DNA of 64,000 bases from Kryptolebias marmoratus (Eukaryota; Chordata; Actinopteri; Cyprinodontiformes; Rivulidae), in NCBI RefSeq assembly GCF_001649575.2, contig NC_051436.1:14998844-15062843 (forward strand), in the 5' to 3' direction. A model generated the notes under the pieces. The model searched no databases. It saw only the letters and a list, made by a program, of their open reading frames with translations, and was not told where the DNA came from. Positions 23,201 through 38,400 of this stretch are shown here, one piece after another. Both the position numbers and the translations under genes were made by a program. The stretch's first letter is position 1. Every line of letters starts with the position of its first letter.

Positions 23201-26200
23201 TCGCCATCAAAAGTGTAGTAGTGTGGGTCTCCTGCTACATGACACACTCCCTTACCTGAGGGGAGCGGAGACAGGAGGTGAGGGGGGATACAAGAAGAGG
23301 TGATGGTGGAAGTGACAGGAGATGAAGACAACAGGAGGTGATTGGTGAGGGGGGACACAACAAGAAATGATGGGAAAACAACAGGAAGTGTTCGCACAGC
23401 TGGAGCTGATGTAAGTTTGTGTTTAAGCTGCACTGACGCTGTCTGTTTGTGGCTCAGGTTACCTGTAGAGTGACAGCCCAGGACCCCCTCCACCACCTTG
23501 CACTCCTGTGCGGGGCTGCACTGCCACGGCTCACAGGTCATGTTGTGGTTTCCATGACATTTGCAACGCTCGGAGCAGTCCATCTCTGTGAACCAAGAGT
23601 CTCCAACCTGCACAGGTACAAGAACAAGTTTTTCTTGGGTCTTCCTATGAACCTGCGTGGGGTAGCTCTGAGGGAATGTGATAATGATATTTCAATTGAC
23701 ATTTTAGGTCTGTGCATTGCTTCCCACAGCTATGTGTCGGTTAAGAAGGAAGTGGCAGCTGCTCTAAAACTGCTGAAAGACAAAGTCACTTAGAAAAGTG
23801 GAACTATTTCTGATCTTAAGAGCACGGCTAACTAGCGTGCAAGCTAATATGGTAAAGCTCTCTGTAGCGGTAGTCACTTTGACCAAAAAATGTGAAGACT
23901 TAGAGGCACGCTCTAGGCCAGAAATGTCCAATCCTGGTCCTCGAGGGCTGCTATCCTACATGTTTTAGATGTTTCCCTACTCTTCAGCTGGTCTTTAATT
24001 TCTGCAGAAACCTGTTAGTCACTCATTCATTCAAATTAAATGTGTCAAAGCAGAGAAACGCCTAAAATATTTACGATAGTTGCCCTCAAAGACCAGGATT
24101 GGACACCACTGCTCTCGGTGGAATAAAATTTGATTCATTGGGCTCAGAAGGTCCACAGCATACAGAGTTTATGGCCAAATTTCTTATTAATTTGTTGGGG
24201 CCTGAAGAGAAACCTGGCCTTGACAGAGCTAAGAACCAAAGCAAAGCAAAAAACATGTCATTGTTGTTGATGCAAAATGTTAAAAATTCAACAATAAAAT
24301 AAGTTTTTAATAAAAGAACAACTTATTCTTCTTGCTTACTGCTGCAAATTCAGGAAAATTCAAACTGTGGCTTTCGTTAACACCTACCGGACGATATTTT
24401 CCATCTTCATCGGTGCACCCACACTCTCTGGGGGAGACACATTTGTCTCCACTGAGGACCAGACCAGGGTTACACACACAGCCCTCCACACAAGGTTGGT
24501 CACAGGAGCCCCCAGAGCCTGTGGGGTCCTGACAGCTGGGCTGGGGGCAAGCAGGGCCACATGGGTCATAATGACTGCCAGAGGGGCACTTCAGTGCTGG
24601 AGAGGGGAGAGAAAAGGAAAATATGTCAATAATCAATGAAAACTGAAGAAGCGCCATGACTTCTGATTGAGTCCCCCACCCCCTTGAGACAGCTGGGACC
24701 AAGTGATGCTGTTATTACAGGAGGAACATGTCCTGATTGCACACTTCTTCACTTTCTACCATGAAAATTCAAAGTAGCATGGTTAGCATTTGAATGCTGC
24801 TGGCTTTAAATATTAGCAGCAGTTAGCAGTTAGATTTGAATAAGTTCAGCTCTGAGCTTTGCATTCGAGGTAATGAAGACGCTGCCAAGCAGTAACTTTT
24901 CTTTTTCTTTTATACAGCTTCACTGCGTTCATCCTCAGCTACAGAAAACAGGTTCTGCAGCTTTTGTTGGTCAGCAGAGAAAAATTATAGTTTCTGTTGT
25001 CCTCACAGTCTGTTCCTGTCCTGCTTGGTGTTAAAGGAGCACAGGACTGATTCACTAAGTGCTGTGGCAGTACAAACTTCAGGTGATGTAGAAAGTACAT
25101 CCTCTGCTGGACCTTCTTGAGGATGGAAGAGATGCTCTCCTTCCACTTCAAGTCTTGGGAGATAGTTGTTCCCAGGAACTTGAAGGAGTCTACCTGTGAC
25201 ACAGGGCAGCTGGATATGGAGAGGGGAGCAGTGATGGGGGGGTGTCATCTGAGAGCCACTGTCATAGTCACAGTCTTGAGCGTGTTCAGCTCAATGTTTT
25301 TGTGGCCACACCAATGCTCAACTTTGCTCCGGTATGCAGACTCCTCCTCATCTTGGATGAGACAGATGGCTGTGGTGTCGTCTGTACAGTTCAGGAGTTT
25401 AACAGTTGGGTGTAAAAAGGTGGAGTCGTTGGTGTACAGGGAGAAGATGAAAACCATGGCTTGTTGTTGTTGTTGTATGTGGTCTTGGTTGGAACACATA
25501 CAGGTTGTCAGATGCAGCTTCAAACACACTCCAGTCAAAACTGTCCTGAAGGTTTTACTTTGCTTCACTGGTCCGTTTTTAAGTTTTACACCGAGCCCCA
25601 TTCAGTCAAACTTTTCTTTTAACCTTTGTGAGCAGATTATTTACATCATCTCTTTTACACTCAAAAAGTCATACATGATTCTGTGTTGTAAATGTCACTG
25701 AAGCAGGTGGTTTTCATGTTGCTGCTGGATGAAGAGAACAGTAAAAATAAAACTGCCAACAAACCAAGCTGAGAGAACAGATTCCAGCAGACAGCTGGAT
25801 TACATCTGAACATCTGTCTTTCTTGTTATGCTACTGGCATACTGGCGTATTCTGAAATTCTTTTTGAGTAAAAATTTGAAGAAGTTATCACCACATAGTC
25901 CTAACTGAATAGGTTTTGCTGTTAAATCCACTGGGATGCTTCGGGGATTTCATGTATATAACAGGCAGACTTACGACAAAAGGTGTTGTTCCTCCATGGG
26001 ATAGGCACTCCTGCAGCTGCACACATGTCAGCGTAGCTCTCTATGGCCTGGCACAGAGCCACAGCCTGACCTCCAGTGGCACACATGTCGTACACACAGT
26101 TTCCAAAGTACGGCTCAGGGGGAACAACAGAGTGGCATGGCTTAAAGATCCCTGAAGATGAGATCAGAAACAGATAACTGTTGGAACAGGCTGGGTAAGC

Positions 26201-29200
26201 AGAGTTTCTTAAAACTCTAAAATCTTAGTGTGCATTAGACAGTGCTGAGGCATCTTTGCACTTTGTGTGTGTGAGAGTCGCACCAATGGGATCAGTGATC
26301 ATTCCACAGCTGGTAGGCTTCTGGGCATCCTCCTCCACCTGTTTGTCACACTCTTCCTGTCCTCCTCCGTTAGTACAGCTGGAGAGGAGGTGGGATATCA
26401 GTTAATATGTTAAAGCACACACAGATGATCGTCAGTCATCATGCAGAAACATCTCTGACCACAGCTTCAGAACAGTTTCAGGCAGAAGATTCAAGCCATC
26501 GCGTCATGTACATGCATGTCAGATAAACTTTGGCCTTTTAAGGATTCATTTAAACAGTTTTTGTCCAGGGTAGATTGAATATACAAGATACAATTTCAGC
26601 GATTTTTAAAAATAATTCTGAATTTATTGCTGATTTTCTGGGTCAGAACTATACATGCAGACTCATACATCCATACATTTACTAAAATCTGGTAATAAGT
26701 GGTGCTGAAGGCAATAGAAGGTCTTTGAACTTGACAAAGCCAAGGACTATTAACGTGAACATGGTGATAGTTTCGCTGCCAGCATGAAAAGGATTTGCTT
26801 GACAGCACTCACTGGGCTGACCAACACTCATCTGACCCCCTCAGATGAAAATAAACTGAGTCGGTGTTATGATCCGTGCTTTATGAGTTATTTTTTGGTG
26901 ATCTTTTGTGTCAGGTTTTATGACTGTGATCCTTGTGTTTAAGTTTGTTCCCTGTGTTTTATATTGATATGTTCTTGTGTAGTTTTGCTCCCTGTGCTGT
27001 CCTTGTTCTCTGTGCCATTATTTACTCTCGCTCAGTAGTTTTCCAGTCAGCCTGCAACTCCCACTTCATCTGTTTCCTATTACCTGTCAGTCCAGCTGTT
27101 GTCAGCCTCCCACACACCCTCAGGCCTTTATATTCAGTCTCTGCCATCTCTTTCTCACTGTTTTACTGTCAGCTCATGCTGCAATCTGGTTATTTTTTTT
27201 GTCTCCCTGCTCACTTAGTGTTATTTAGTTTTGCTGCCTCGTCAGCCAGTTTTTGTTACATTAATGAATCTGTTTATTCTTCAGGGCTCTTTGTGTCAGG
27301 CTGCATTCTGGGTCCAATCTGCCATCTACAAACCCAATAGTGGAATGTTCAGGAACAACCCAGAAACCATCGAGGCTGAAGACTGCTATAAACTACAGAC
27401 AGGAAATGTCACTGTCTTTATTTTTGTTGTTGATGTCTTTATTTCTTTCATCTTCTTAGTTTTTATATTTGTCACTTCCATTTTTTTCTTAATCGTCTGT
27501 GTCTTCTTCTTTGTCACCTACTTCATCTTTTTCTCCTTTTTTGAATTTGTCACCTTTTTCTTTGTCTTTTTAAGTCATCTCAGTTGTCTTCCTTGCTGCT
27601 GTCATGTTACCATCTTCTTTTTTGTTGCCATGTTTGTCTTCTTCTCTGTCATTACCAGTCTTCTTCTTTGCCATTGTCACGTTTGCCATAGTCTTTGTTT
27701 TCTTTTCCATCATTGTTGTCATCTTTGTCGTCTTCTTCTGTTGATCCAGGTACTCAAACTAAATACAGATGTTTGACATTAAGAGCCATTGAGCATCTTG
27801 CTCTTTGGTTGGGTTCTACAACTAATGTCTCCAAGTCACATTTAAACCACCCAAAGGAAGTCCAAATGAATTAGTGAGAAAAATGAGTGAAAGAGGACCA
27901 ACAAGATCCAGATTGTAATCTTGACTTACTCGGGTCGAGGGTCAGCCACCTCCCAGCTGTCTCCCAGCTCGTTGCTGTTTGAAGCTGCTGTGTTATCTGG
28001 TTTCAAATTGTCGTCTTTGGGGTTTTCATTAAAATTTCCTGCCAGGACAACAAACATTATAACTTCCTACAGAGACAAGGACTTTTAGACAAGCAAAACA
28101 AATATATACAGAGTAAACTAAAATAGTAAAAATGAAAGTTTCTAGCTGTTTTTATGCATTCTTTCTGGATTTCATGCCAGAGCTTTAAACTAAGATCATC
28201 TTAAGGTGAGAAGTCATGGAGTTGTAGCCATTTTGGTCCAACCATGAAAGGAAGGTGATGAGAGCTCTCAGGCAATGTCGCAAAATCTTGTGCAATCCGC
28301 AACAATATAGGTTGCGAATGACTTTTAGCGACTAAAACACCAAATTCTATATTACTGTCTGTAAAACTGACAAACTTGGAGCCATGTTTGTGTTTGATTA
28401 GGTTGATTAACTGTGGCAGCTGTCTTTAAATAGGTTGACTCCCAAAGTTAATCCATTCTAGATGTAGATCAAAATATTAGTTTCTGGAAGTTTATTCAAA
28501 ATCTGTCCAGAGGTTCATGAGATATTTTACTAACAGACAGAGAGGGTTGACTCTAACTTAATGCTAACGTTTTCAGCATAGATCTTGGTGATCAGTTAGC
28601 GCTTAGACTAAGTCTTGTAAATAACTCTCAGCTGCTACCACAACAACTTTTAATATCTGCAAAACTGGTAACCATTTTTGTAGTTGCTAAAATTCATTAG
28701 CTGTGGAGACCTTCTTGAAATGGATTGATTCCTAAATTTAATGGCTTTTAGCTGTGCATCCAGTGATTATCCAAGTTCATTCAGTGGTTCAGACGCACAA
28801 GCAAAAACATTATCTATTGCAATTTCTAGATTATATTTTACATATTTGGTTGTGTAATTCCAACACTGAGTGTTTGAGTTCTTACCACACATTCCACAGA
28901 GCAGACCGCTGTAGCTGGTTGGTAAGGTGACATCTGCATGGTGGTTCCCGTCGAACCGGACCCTCAGGCCAAAGGGTGTCTCCAGAACCACAAACTTTCC
29001 ACTCAGGTAGATCTTAGTCCCACTAATGAAGGTGACAGGTGGTATGACTGCTGTTCCGCTGACCTGATGAAGGAAATCAGATTGAATGCCACGATAGACG
29101 TGTCTGCAGAGAAGCTGACTCAGCATTCACACTATTTAAAGTTTCTGTTGTACATTTTTGCATTCAAACTACTTCTGCATACTTTGTGCTATTTTAACCA

Positions 29201-32200
29201 TTCATATGTCAAAACATTCAGCTCATTTGGGAATGGGAGTGCTGTGACTTTTGTTCTTTTTAACTTTTATGATTTTCAAAATATTTAACTCTATTTAAAA
29301 TTAAATTCTCAATAGAAATAATTGAGATCTCGTCACTTCCTTCAAAAACATTATTTTCTTCTGCTCTAGAAGACTTGCTATGTTCATCTTTTTATGCTCC
29401 TCTTAGCTTTTAGCTAGACTTCTACCATTTTTAGCATCTGTTTTGCTAATTGTAGCTACTGTTTTGCTGCTTTAATCTACAGTTTAGCAAATTTCAGCTT
29501 AGGCAATTGTTTTGTTATTTCTAGCATTTCGCTTTTAGCTTCTGATCTGTTCATTTTAACTTCTGTTCTGCTCATTTTAGCCCATGTTGTGCTTATTCTA
29601 GCATCTGTTACCCTAATTTTAGCCTGTGTTTTGACTTTTTTAACCTCTGTTTTGCTCATTTTAAACTCAGTCCTGCTTATTTTTGCCTCTGTTCTGCTTT
29701 ATTTAATTTTACCAACTCAGTTTCAACTTCTTCATGTCATTCAGCACTCAGCATTCACACTGCATTTTTGCAGAAAAAGCCGTTTTTCTAGTTGGTGCTG
29801 TTGTTTAGATGATGGCTCCAGTGAAAAGCATCAGTGGGAGAACATCTGGAGGCAGCTAACACACCTGAACTGTGCGCCCTTTGCCGAGAATGACGGTCAC
29901 ATTGTTCACGTTGATCACCACGGCTCTGACGTACGAAACCTTCTTGTTACTCCCTCTGTGCTCATTCTGGGTGTCCACGGTGAAGTATGGCAGCTCGGAG
30001 GAGGCGTTGCAAGGTTTGGTCAGAGTGTAGGAGCATGCTCCCATGTAGTGGTGGGTGCGTTTGTCAAAGGTGGTGTAGTGAGGATCACCGGACACAGAGC
30101 AGATTCCATTTCCTGATAAACACAAACAGGGATTGAAACTGTGACTGTTTGAGGTATATAGGAAAAACTCTCCTTCCTTTGTATTGACTAGGTTAGAAAC
30201 AATAATCAGTTCTGAATATGTGTAACTCTAAATTCTGGTTACTTCCATTCTAACCAGCAGGGGGCCCTGCTGCTCTGCAGGAAGTTGTCCAGAACAAGTT
30301 CATACAGTTTCCAATCCAGCTCTGTTTGCAAAGCACATTAAATTAAAATCCTGGCATTACATATCGCCCGCGACCTTTCATATCAGAGTTTTAAACTAAG
30401 GTCATCCTATTTTGAGAAATGACAGATTTGTCTTTGTTTTAGTCAAAACTTTGTAAATAACACGTGATCTCATGCAATACCACAAGATGTCTCACTCGGT
30501 ACATGCGATGACTCTAAGCTACTACTACACGTAATTTTACCTCAATATCTGTAAAACTGATTTATAGCCATTTCAAGGTTGGCAAATGTTGATTGGTTTT
30601 GGCTGACATCTTTTATTGGATCACCTCCAACGGGTAATCAGTTGTACTTGTATATCCAATGATTATTTCTTGAAAGTTTTATCATTTTGCCGAACAGACA
30701 GACACACAAATACACAAACACAGACTGGAGATAAGAGATCAACATCCTTTTGCCTTTCAGCGACAGGCAGGTGAGGGTTTTGGTGGAACTGTTCAGAGAT
30801 TTCATTGGTAAAATATTAAATATGAGTGACAACATGATAACCGACTGAACTTTGAGAGACAGTCTGTGTATTTAATGCAGTCTTGAAGCTTCTGTGAGTT
30901 TTGTAACATACCGACGGGGTGACAGTCGTACTCTCCATCATGTAGCTGGCAGCTCTCAGTTACTGGTTTACAGCTGCTGCTCTGACAGTGGATCGAACCG
31001 CCGCTCCGACACTCACACTTCTCCTCACAACCCTCCAAGAACCAGTTATCTCCCACCTAAACGTCACACACATTGAACACTTTAGTGCCATTTGATGGAG
31101 GTAAGGGTGGGTTTATCTTACAGATCAGTGGTGTTTTCTGAGCAGTGACAAGATAAAGGGACTGAACAGGAGGTTGGTTTCGTTTCCACTCACAGGGTGG
31201 TAACTCCCACTGGTGTCCACACAGCCACAGTCTTTCAGGGCCACACATTTATCGTTGCTGAGGATGAAGCCCGGGTTACACTGACAGCCCTCCACACATA
31301 CATCCTGGCAGCCTGGCGGTCCGACCACACCCAGACACGTTTCGGGACACGAGCTCACACACAGGGAGTAGGAGCTGTTCGGAGGGCAGGTCAGGGCTGC
31401 ATCAAGGAACAAACAGAGGTCAAAGGTCAGCTCGGACAGGGTGATGAAGAGCAGTGGGGTGAAAATGAAGAGAGGTGCAGTGAGATTCACAACAAATGCT
31501 TTTGCTACTGTTTCTCCTGCACTGACAAAAAAAAAAAACATAGGCCCATCCCATTGCATGCTGGTCCTATACCTGCATGTAGCAAAAACCCAAAAAGCCT
31601 CGTATGTCACCTTATTTACTTTTAAATTTAATCTGTGTCAAAACCCACAAAATGCTGAAACACAGAAGACAACAATGGTCTCTGCGAACTTACGGCAGAA
31701 GTCTGGAGTTCTCCACTGGTGGACTTTGGCTCCAGCGCGATGGCAGGCATCAGTGTAGGCTTGGAGCTGGTCACAGAGCACATGCTGCTGCCCGTTGAAC
31801 TGGCACATGTCATAAACACAACTTTGGAAGAATGGAATGGGGTCCACAACACTGATACACTCTCTGAAAAACAAAACAAAGTTTCTTATTTCATGAAGAA
31901 GGAGGCTAAAGGTGTAGTTTTCCAGCACAGATTACCAAAAAGCTTGGTAAAAAATAAAATAAATAAATAAAATAAATACGTTACGTAATCTCTGTAAAGG
32001 AACACATAATCAGTGTGATGAAGCTTTTATAGACGTAATTATTTCAGATTAAAACATCCTGTCAGTGCAGGTGGAACTTTCTGACATCTTTATAGTAAAG
32101 GATATAAAAATGAGACCATATTTATAATCCAATAAAACTCTTGGACTAATAGCCATCCTAATAAGTTTCCATGATCTACAGTGAAGTCCTCTAAATGTAG

Positions 32201-32430
32201 GTACATGAGACAGATAAGAACAAGGGCTACCTGCTGACATAAAGATATGGAAATAGTTAATGAATTTAAAAGATTACCATAAAAACTAAACATCATTATC
32301 AGACATGTGTTTTGGTGCTCTGAAGAGCTCAGGATCCTTTTCTCGTTCTGCCTCAGTTCATGAGGGACAAACTTGATATCTTGTAGAACGAGTTTGGTTT
32401 TGGGAATCAAACACCCCCTTTATTTTTAAG

Positions 32431-32463
<33 letters not shown>

Positions 32464-35400
32464 ATAAAAGTCACAGTTAAGACAAGATAAGATGGATGGT
32501 ATAAACCAGTTATAGACAGTTAGACATGGGTATAGAAGGTTATAGATGGTTATAGACTGGTTATAGACTAGTTACAGATGGTTATAGATGTTATAGATTG
32601 GTTATAGATGTTTGAAGACCAGTTGTAAAAAATATAGATGGTTTAAGTTGGTTAAATACTGTTACAGACAATTTATAGATGGTTGCAGATGGTTATTTAC
32701 AGTAGTAGATGGTTTTAGACTTGATAGAAGATTATAGCCAGTTAAATAACAATCATAGTCTTTTATAGATGGTTATAAGCCAGCATAGCTTATTAGGTTA
32801 TTATGAAAAGCAATAAAAGGTTACAGACAAGTTATAGATTGTTATATTCTGTTATAAACCAATGATAGTCAGGTTATAGACAATATGGACTGGTTGTATA
32901 CTGATTAAAGATGATTATAAAAGTTTGTGATGGGTCAGTAAGTTTTCCTCTCACCTGAAGGGTCCAGCAGGGTCTTTAATTTTGCCACATTTATCTGGTT
33001 TCACCACTTCAGCCTCAAGTTTGGGGTCACAGTCTGGGTCAGGCTTAGTGCCGGGGGTGCACCTACAGAGAAACAATGTTAACTTTTTTTCTTCTAAATT
33101 AAAATCCCAATCAGACTCAAAAATTACAGCAAGATAACTCACGAGTCATCTTCGTCCTCTTCCGTCTGCCAGCTGTTACCAAAGTCGTTGACATTTCCAA
33201 CCAAGGTGCCGTCTGGTTTGGTGAAGTCATTGGTTGGACTTCCATCGTAGTCCCCACAGAGACCACACATCTGGTCATGGTAGGAGCTGGAAAGCAAACA
33301 GAGGCCACATGTTCACACTTTTTAGGTCTACCACAGAGTCTTCAATAGATGAAAAATAAAGCTGAACTGCTCAAAGATAAGAGTGGATGATTCTGGTCTC
33401 AGAGTTGCATGAGCTGAGAACCCTTGAGTGTGGACAGGACATTCCCTGGAACCACCAACCATCAACAATTCTTAGGTGACAATGTTTTTTATGTGCCAAT
33501 CTGTTCTATGACACCAGAAAAACTTTGTATTTTCAGTCACTGTTGTTTCTTTTCTGATCAATGTGACTGGAAACAGACCAGCAGTTTGAGAGCTGCTAAG
33601 ACAGAATAACTCAGAAATAAGTTTCACAGACTGAAAATGTCGGCTTTTATTTTACAAAAAAGCTTCACCACAGTATGTTTTTTTGAGATATACATTTTTT
33701 TTGTTTGTTTTTTGTTTCTGAGAATATAAGAATTGGTTGTTGCAAGTGTTTAATTTTTCTTTCAGATGTAAACTACTGTCTGATGATGGATTCAGTATTT
33801 AACTGGACCAGATTTCTAAATGAGACAATATTTAAATTAACCGTTTTCAAAGACACCAACCTGGGAACTGAGATCTGGGCATAATGGTTTCCATCCCAAC
33901 GCACTCGAAGGCCAAACGTTGTTTGCAGGGTGACGTACTGACCGGCAAGACTGAGAGACATGAGAGGGGAGGGGGAGTGAGGGAGGGCCACCCGCAGTCC
34001 GTTCACCTGAAATACAGAAATACAGCTTGTGTTCAACAGAAACCAGGGTTACAAATCAAGTCTCCCATCAACAGAGACACTGCCTCGATTGTCTGAACCC
34101 ATCTAACACAAGAGCTCAGTTCAGGAGAAGATTTCTGATTTAAAGATATTTAAAAGAACTATATATGAAAGATGAGAATAATAAACAAGAAAATATCTGC
34201 AGAAATGTTGAAATATCTGAAGAAGGATTGACTTCAATCTGCAGTTTAACTAAACCTGGATTAAAAGATGTGCAGAAAGGCTGCTGTTTGTGTTGCAGGT
34301 GCAAAGATGTTTAGCTGAAAGAATCCTGTGTGTGCTCATGAAAAAGTTCTTCATGCTGACCAGAGTTCTCCTGGTTTTCATCAGGGTGACAGTGATTCCA
34401 TTCACGGTGACGTAGAGTTTTCTCAGGTAGGACACACCTGATACTCCCCTTTCCTCATTCTTGGCCTCCACAGAAAACCAAGGACCTGCACAAAGACGGT
34501 GGACCAGTCAGAACCAAACAGTTCACAAATCGATTCAGTATTCATTGTGTATTAGCTTATATAAGCTTGTGACTGGTGTTATTAACCCAACAAATCATTT
34601 AGAACAAACTCCTTTAATATCACAGACCATGAATCCAACCCACACCCACAAATACTGTTAAAACAAAAGCACAGGTCCATTTCAAAATGAACACAGATTA
34701 TGTCTGTAGGTAAACATGTTCATACCTGTGTTGTTTTTGCATGTTCTGGCCAGTGTATAGGTGCAGGTTCCCATGAAGCTGTAGAACTTCTTGTCGAATG
34801 TGTTGTAATGAGGATCCCCAGAGACTACGCAGTCCTGAGAGCCTGAGAGAAAAAAGGACTGATTTAAAAATCTGAAACCAACTTTTACAGTTGCTACACG
34901 ACAAGCAATCCTGTTCACAAAATAATACATCTCAACACCAGAATACTTAAGGAAACAAGCTTGCTAGTTGCTTTAACTTTTTGTAGCAGAGGGGGATGGG
35001 CGGAGCTAACAGCAACACTTTTAGCCAGGCAGACAGACAAACTAGAAACTGAGCCTCAAACTGTTGCCGTGTGAAAACTGAACCATAAGTAAAAATAAAC
35101 ATTCTTGATGTGAGAGTGACTGAAACCTCTGATCAGATTTTATTTATCTACAGTGTTTATGTAGGACAGGTATCTGCAGCCTTTACTATCTCTCCTGCAC
35201 CTTTTCCCATCAAATAAGATTTGCACAGAATGTTGTATTCACACTGTTGTTTTCCTGCTTATAATTTCTTCTGTACATTTTTCTTTTTTTTTTTTTTAAC
35301 TCTAAAATAATTCAGCAAGGTTTCAGCTTTTATAACCATTCATATATTTCACATGTAGCATATTCAGGACATGAAAACTGTGACTTTGGTTTCTTGTAAC

Positions 35401-38400
35401 CTTTTGTTTTTTGAATTATTTGACTTTATTTACACATTTTCCCCTCAGAAATGCAGTGCGATATCTTCATAACACTGAAAAACTGTGCTCTACTTTAGCA
35501 GGCTTGCTTCACTGTTTAGTTAATTTTTAGCTTTTGTTCTGATAGTTTTAACTTTAACAACCCAGTTTCAGCTTCTTCGACACATTTCAGCAAAGTCCTT
35601 CAGGACATACCATCCACACTGTACCTTCACAGAAAATGCAGATTTTTCCAGTTATTTTTTGTCTGAACAACACATTAGTTTTAACTGCACCAAAGAAACA
35701 AGATGACACCCTGTTGTCAGAGATTTATGTGTCAACCATGAGCTTTTCAAGTAACAATGATCACTTTTTAAAAACAGTCACTCAAACATTTTTATGTTAG
35801 TGTACAGATTTATAAAGGCTACACAGTCATTTTCTCTGTCCTATCCCAGCAATGGCAAAGTACTTTTCAGTAATATGGACTGTCTGCAGCTGTAGTAAAG
35901 CAGATTGTTAATTAGTTATATTGATCAGCCATATTCTTTTTGGGTAGGTCAACGAAGCCCAAACTGTGAAGCATCTAACTCAGATCAGCGGTGAATCAAT
36001 CCACCCCTCATGTTTTGACCAGATGTGTCAAGCTGAGCAGGTTTAAACCTACCTGTAGGAAAACAGCCGAGCTCTCCATCCTGGAGTTTGCACTCGTGCA
36101 TCGGGGGGCAGTCGGAGGCCTCACAGGTAACAAAGGGGGCATTACACTTACACTTCAGCTCACAGTTCTCCAAATAAAACTCCTCCCCAGGCTAGAACAA
36201 ACACACAATACATGAAAATAGTTCAGTAAAGAAATCAGGTGTGGCTAGAACATATTTTACTTGCACATTTAACAAGAAACAAGAGAAATGTGCAGAGATG
36301 ACTGTTATAAACGGGTTAGCAGGATTTACAGGATTTGGCTCATAGACTGTGGTATGGACTGCTGATGGGGCAATGTTGAGCATTAGCATGAATATTGTGT
36401 AATTTTTACTTTCTCATCTCATCTCATGTTTTTTGAAAAGATCTTGAAGTGAACAGACTAAAGATAAAGACCAAATAAACAAATGGACAATCAAAGCTTT
36501 TGTTTTACTTGGTTTTGACCAAAAGACATGCTAACAGTATTAGCATTTTACCATCGAATGATATGCAGGGAAGAGTTTATGGATTTACCATCTGCAGTGT
36601 AGCTTTACAGGGTCTTGACTGAGAACAATAATCAGATTGGTTGAGATGTTCTGGAAATGTGCAACAGAAACACATTCACAGTGCTGCTTCAGGGCTCTCA
36701 GGTAGAGCTCTGGGTATGCTGAACTAAACTTACATTTATTGGCTGAATTGATGCAAACATACATCTACTCTTCAACTAACATAAAACTACAAAGAAAGTT
36801 GAAGTGCAGGAACTCCTGAGTATTCAGTAAACTTTAAAATGCTCAGAGTCAGGAACTTCAATCAGACTGAGATAGTGTTTTGGGCTGAACAAAGATACAC
36901 CAAATCCAAACTGTGATGAACATTTGCTCAGTTCAGCACCTCACTGCAAGTAGAAGCTGAAGAAAAAATGAAATGACAGGAACCTTTCTCAGTCATGGCC
37001 TGCTTAGTTGAGTTTTGACCCATCAGGAGCACTTTACTGTACCTCGTAGTACTGGCCGTTTGTGAATTTGCAGCCACAAGTATTCTTCTTGACACATTTG
37101 CCGGCACTCAGGACGTAACCAGGATCGCACACACAGGCCTCTGAGCAGGGTCCACTGCAGGAGGGGGGTTTTCCAGAACAGGTCTCCTGACAGGGGTCTG
37201 CACAGGACTCATAATGGCTGTTGGGGGGGCACTTTAGAGCTACGAGGAAGAAAAGAAACCGAGGTTGAATGTAGACATAAGCAGAAATAAGCAGGAAGTG
37301 CAAGGTTCCCATTACCACACAGGTAAAAATATTCAAAGTAGTTTGGATAGGGCCTTAAATGAATTCCTAAATGTGTTTCTGTTCAGTCTGAATGACCGCT
37401 CCTTTCCCTCCAAGCTTCTTTCAGTTTTTGTTCCACCAATACTCACGGCAAAATGTTTCATTCCTCCAGGGTCCGATGTTGACCCCGCGGTCCTGGCATT
37501 CGTTGACGTAGGCCTCGATGGCTTCACACAGGATGGGCTTGGCTCCATCCAGTTCACACAAGTCAAACACACAATCCCTAAAGTATTCCTGGAAAGAAAC
37601 AGTTATTTTGTAAACAGCAGCAAACAAACATTCAAGGCCTTAAACACATAATTATATATTTATGACATAAATTGATGGTGTATAAATTAAACAAACTCAA
37701 TAAACTTTAACAAAATTTTTCATGCAGTTAGAGACAAAAATGAACAAAAACTTCACAGCTGCTGATATTTCATATTATTGTAACTCCTATAGTTGTAGAT
37801 ATGTGCGTGGACATACGTTGGGGTTGACTTTGGGGTGGCACACAGCAAACGGGCCGTTTTTGTCCAACAGGACACCACAGTATCCAGAGCTCTCGTACAG
37901 TTCCTCCTCTGCTTCATCACATCCAGGGATGGTAGTGTTTGGTTTCTTATTGCACCTGTCAACACAGATGCCAAATTTAACAAAGTCTACGGATCAGGTG
38001 AACTTTGGGCCAAGAAAATATCACATATAAGAATTCATAGATGTTGGAGACTATATTATGCTTCTAAAAATCTGTCTAAAATCATAAAATAGAATTGAAC
38101 TAAACAGGATTGTAAATTGAGCTGAACTAAAATAAATCAAAGAGGCAGAGTTAACTGCAAACTGTGTTAAGCTTGTTTCATACTCTACAAGAACCAAGAA
38201 ATTTGTTTTCTCAAGCTGCCAAGAACAAGAACAAAGTTGTTTTTTGGCCAAGACACTTCATACTCCAGGAGAAATTCAAGCTCAGAACTCCTGGGGAGTC
38301 CCTCACTATCTCTACCATCTGCACCTCAAAACTATCCATTGTCCAAACTTCCGCACCAACAGAAAAATGGGAATGTAAGAATTTCCAATTTAAGCTGACA

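Noticed and set aside
26933..27776. 135- and 181-codon hydrophobic frames
   Set aside because: They are T-rich low-complexity translations in a zan intron with LTR-like DNA; no domain and no splice support.
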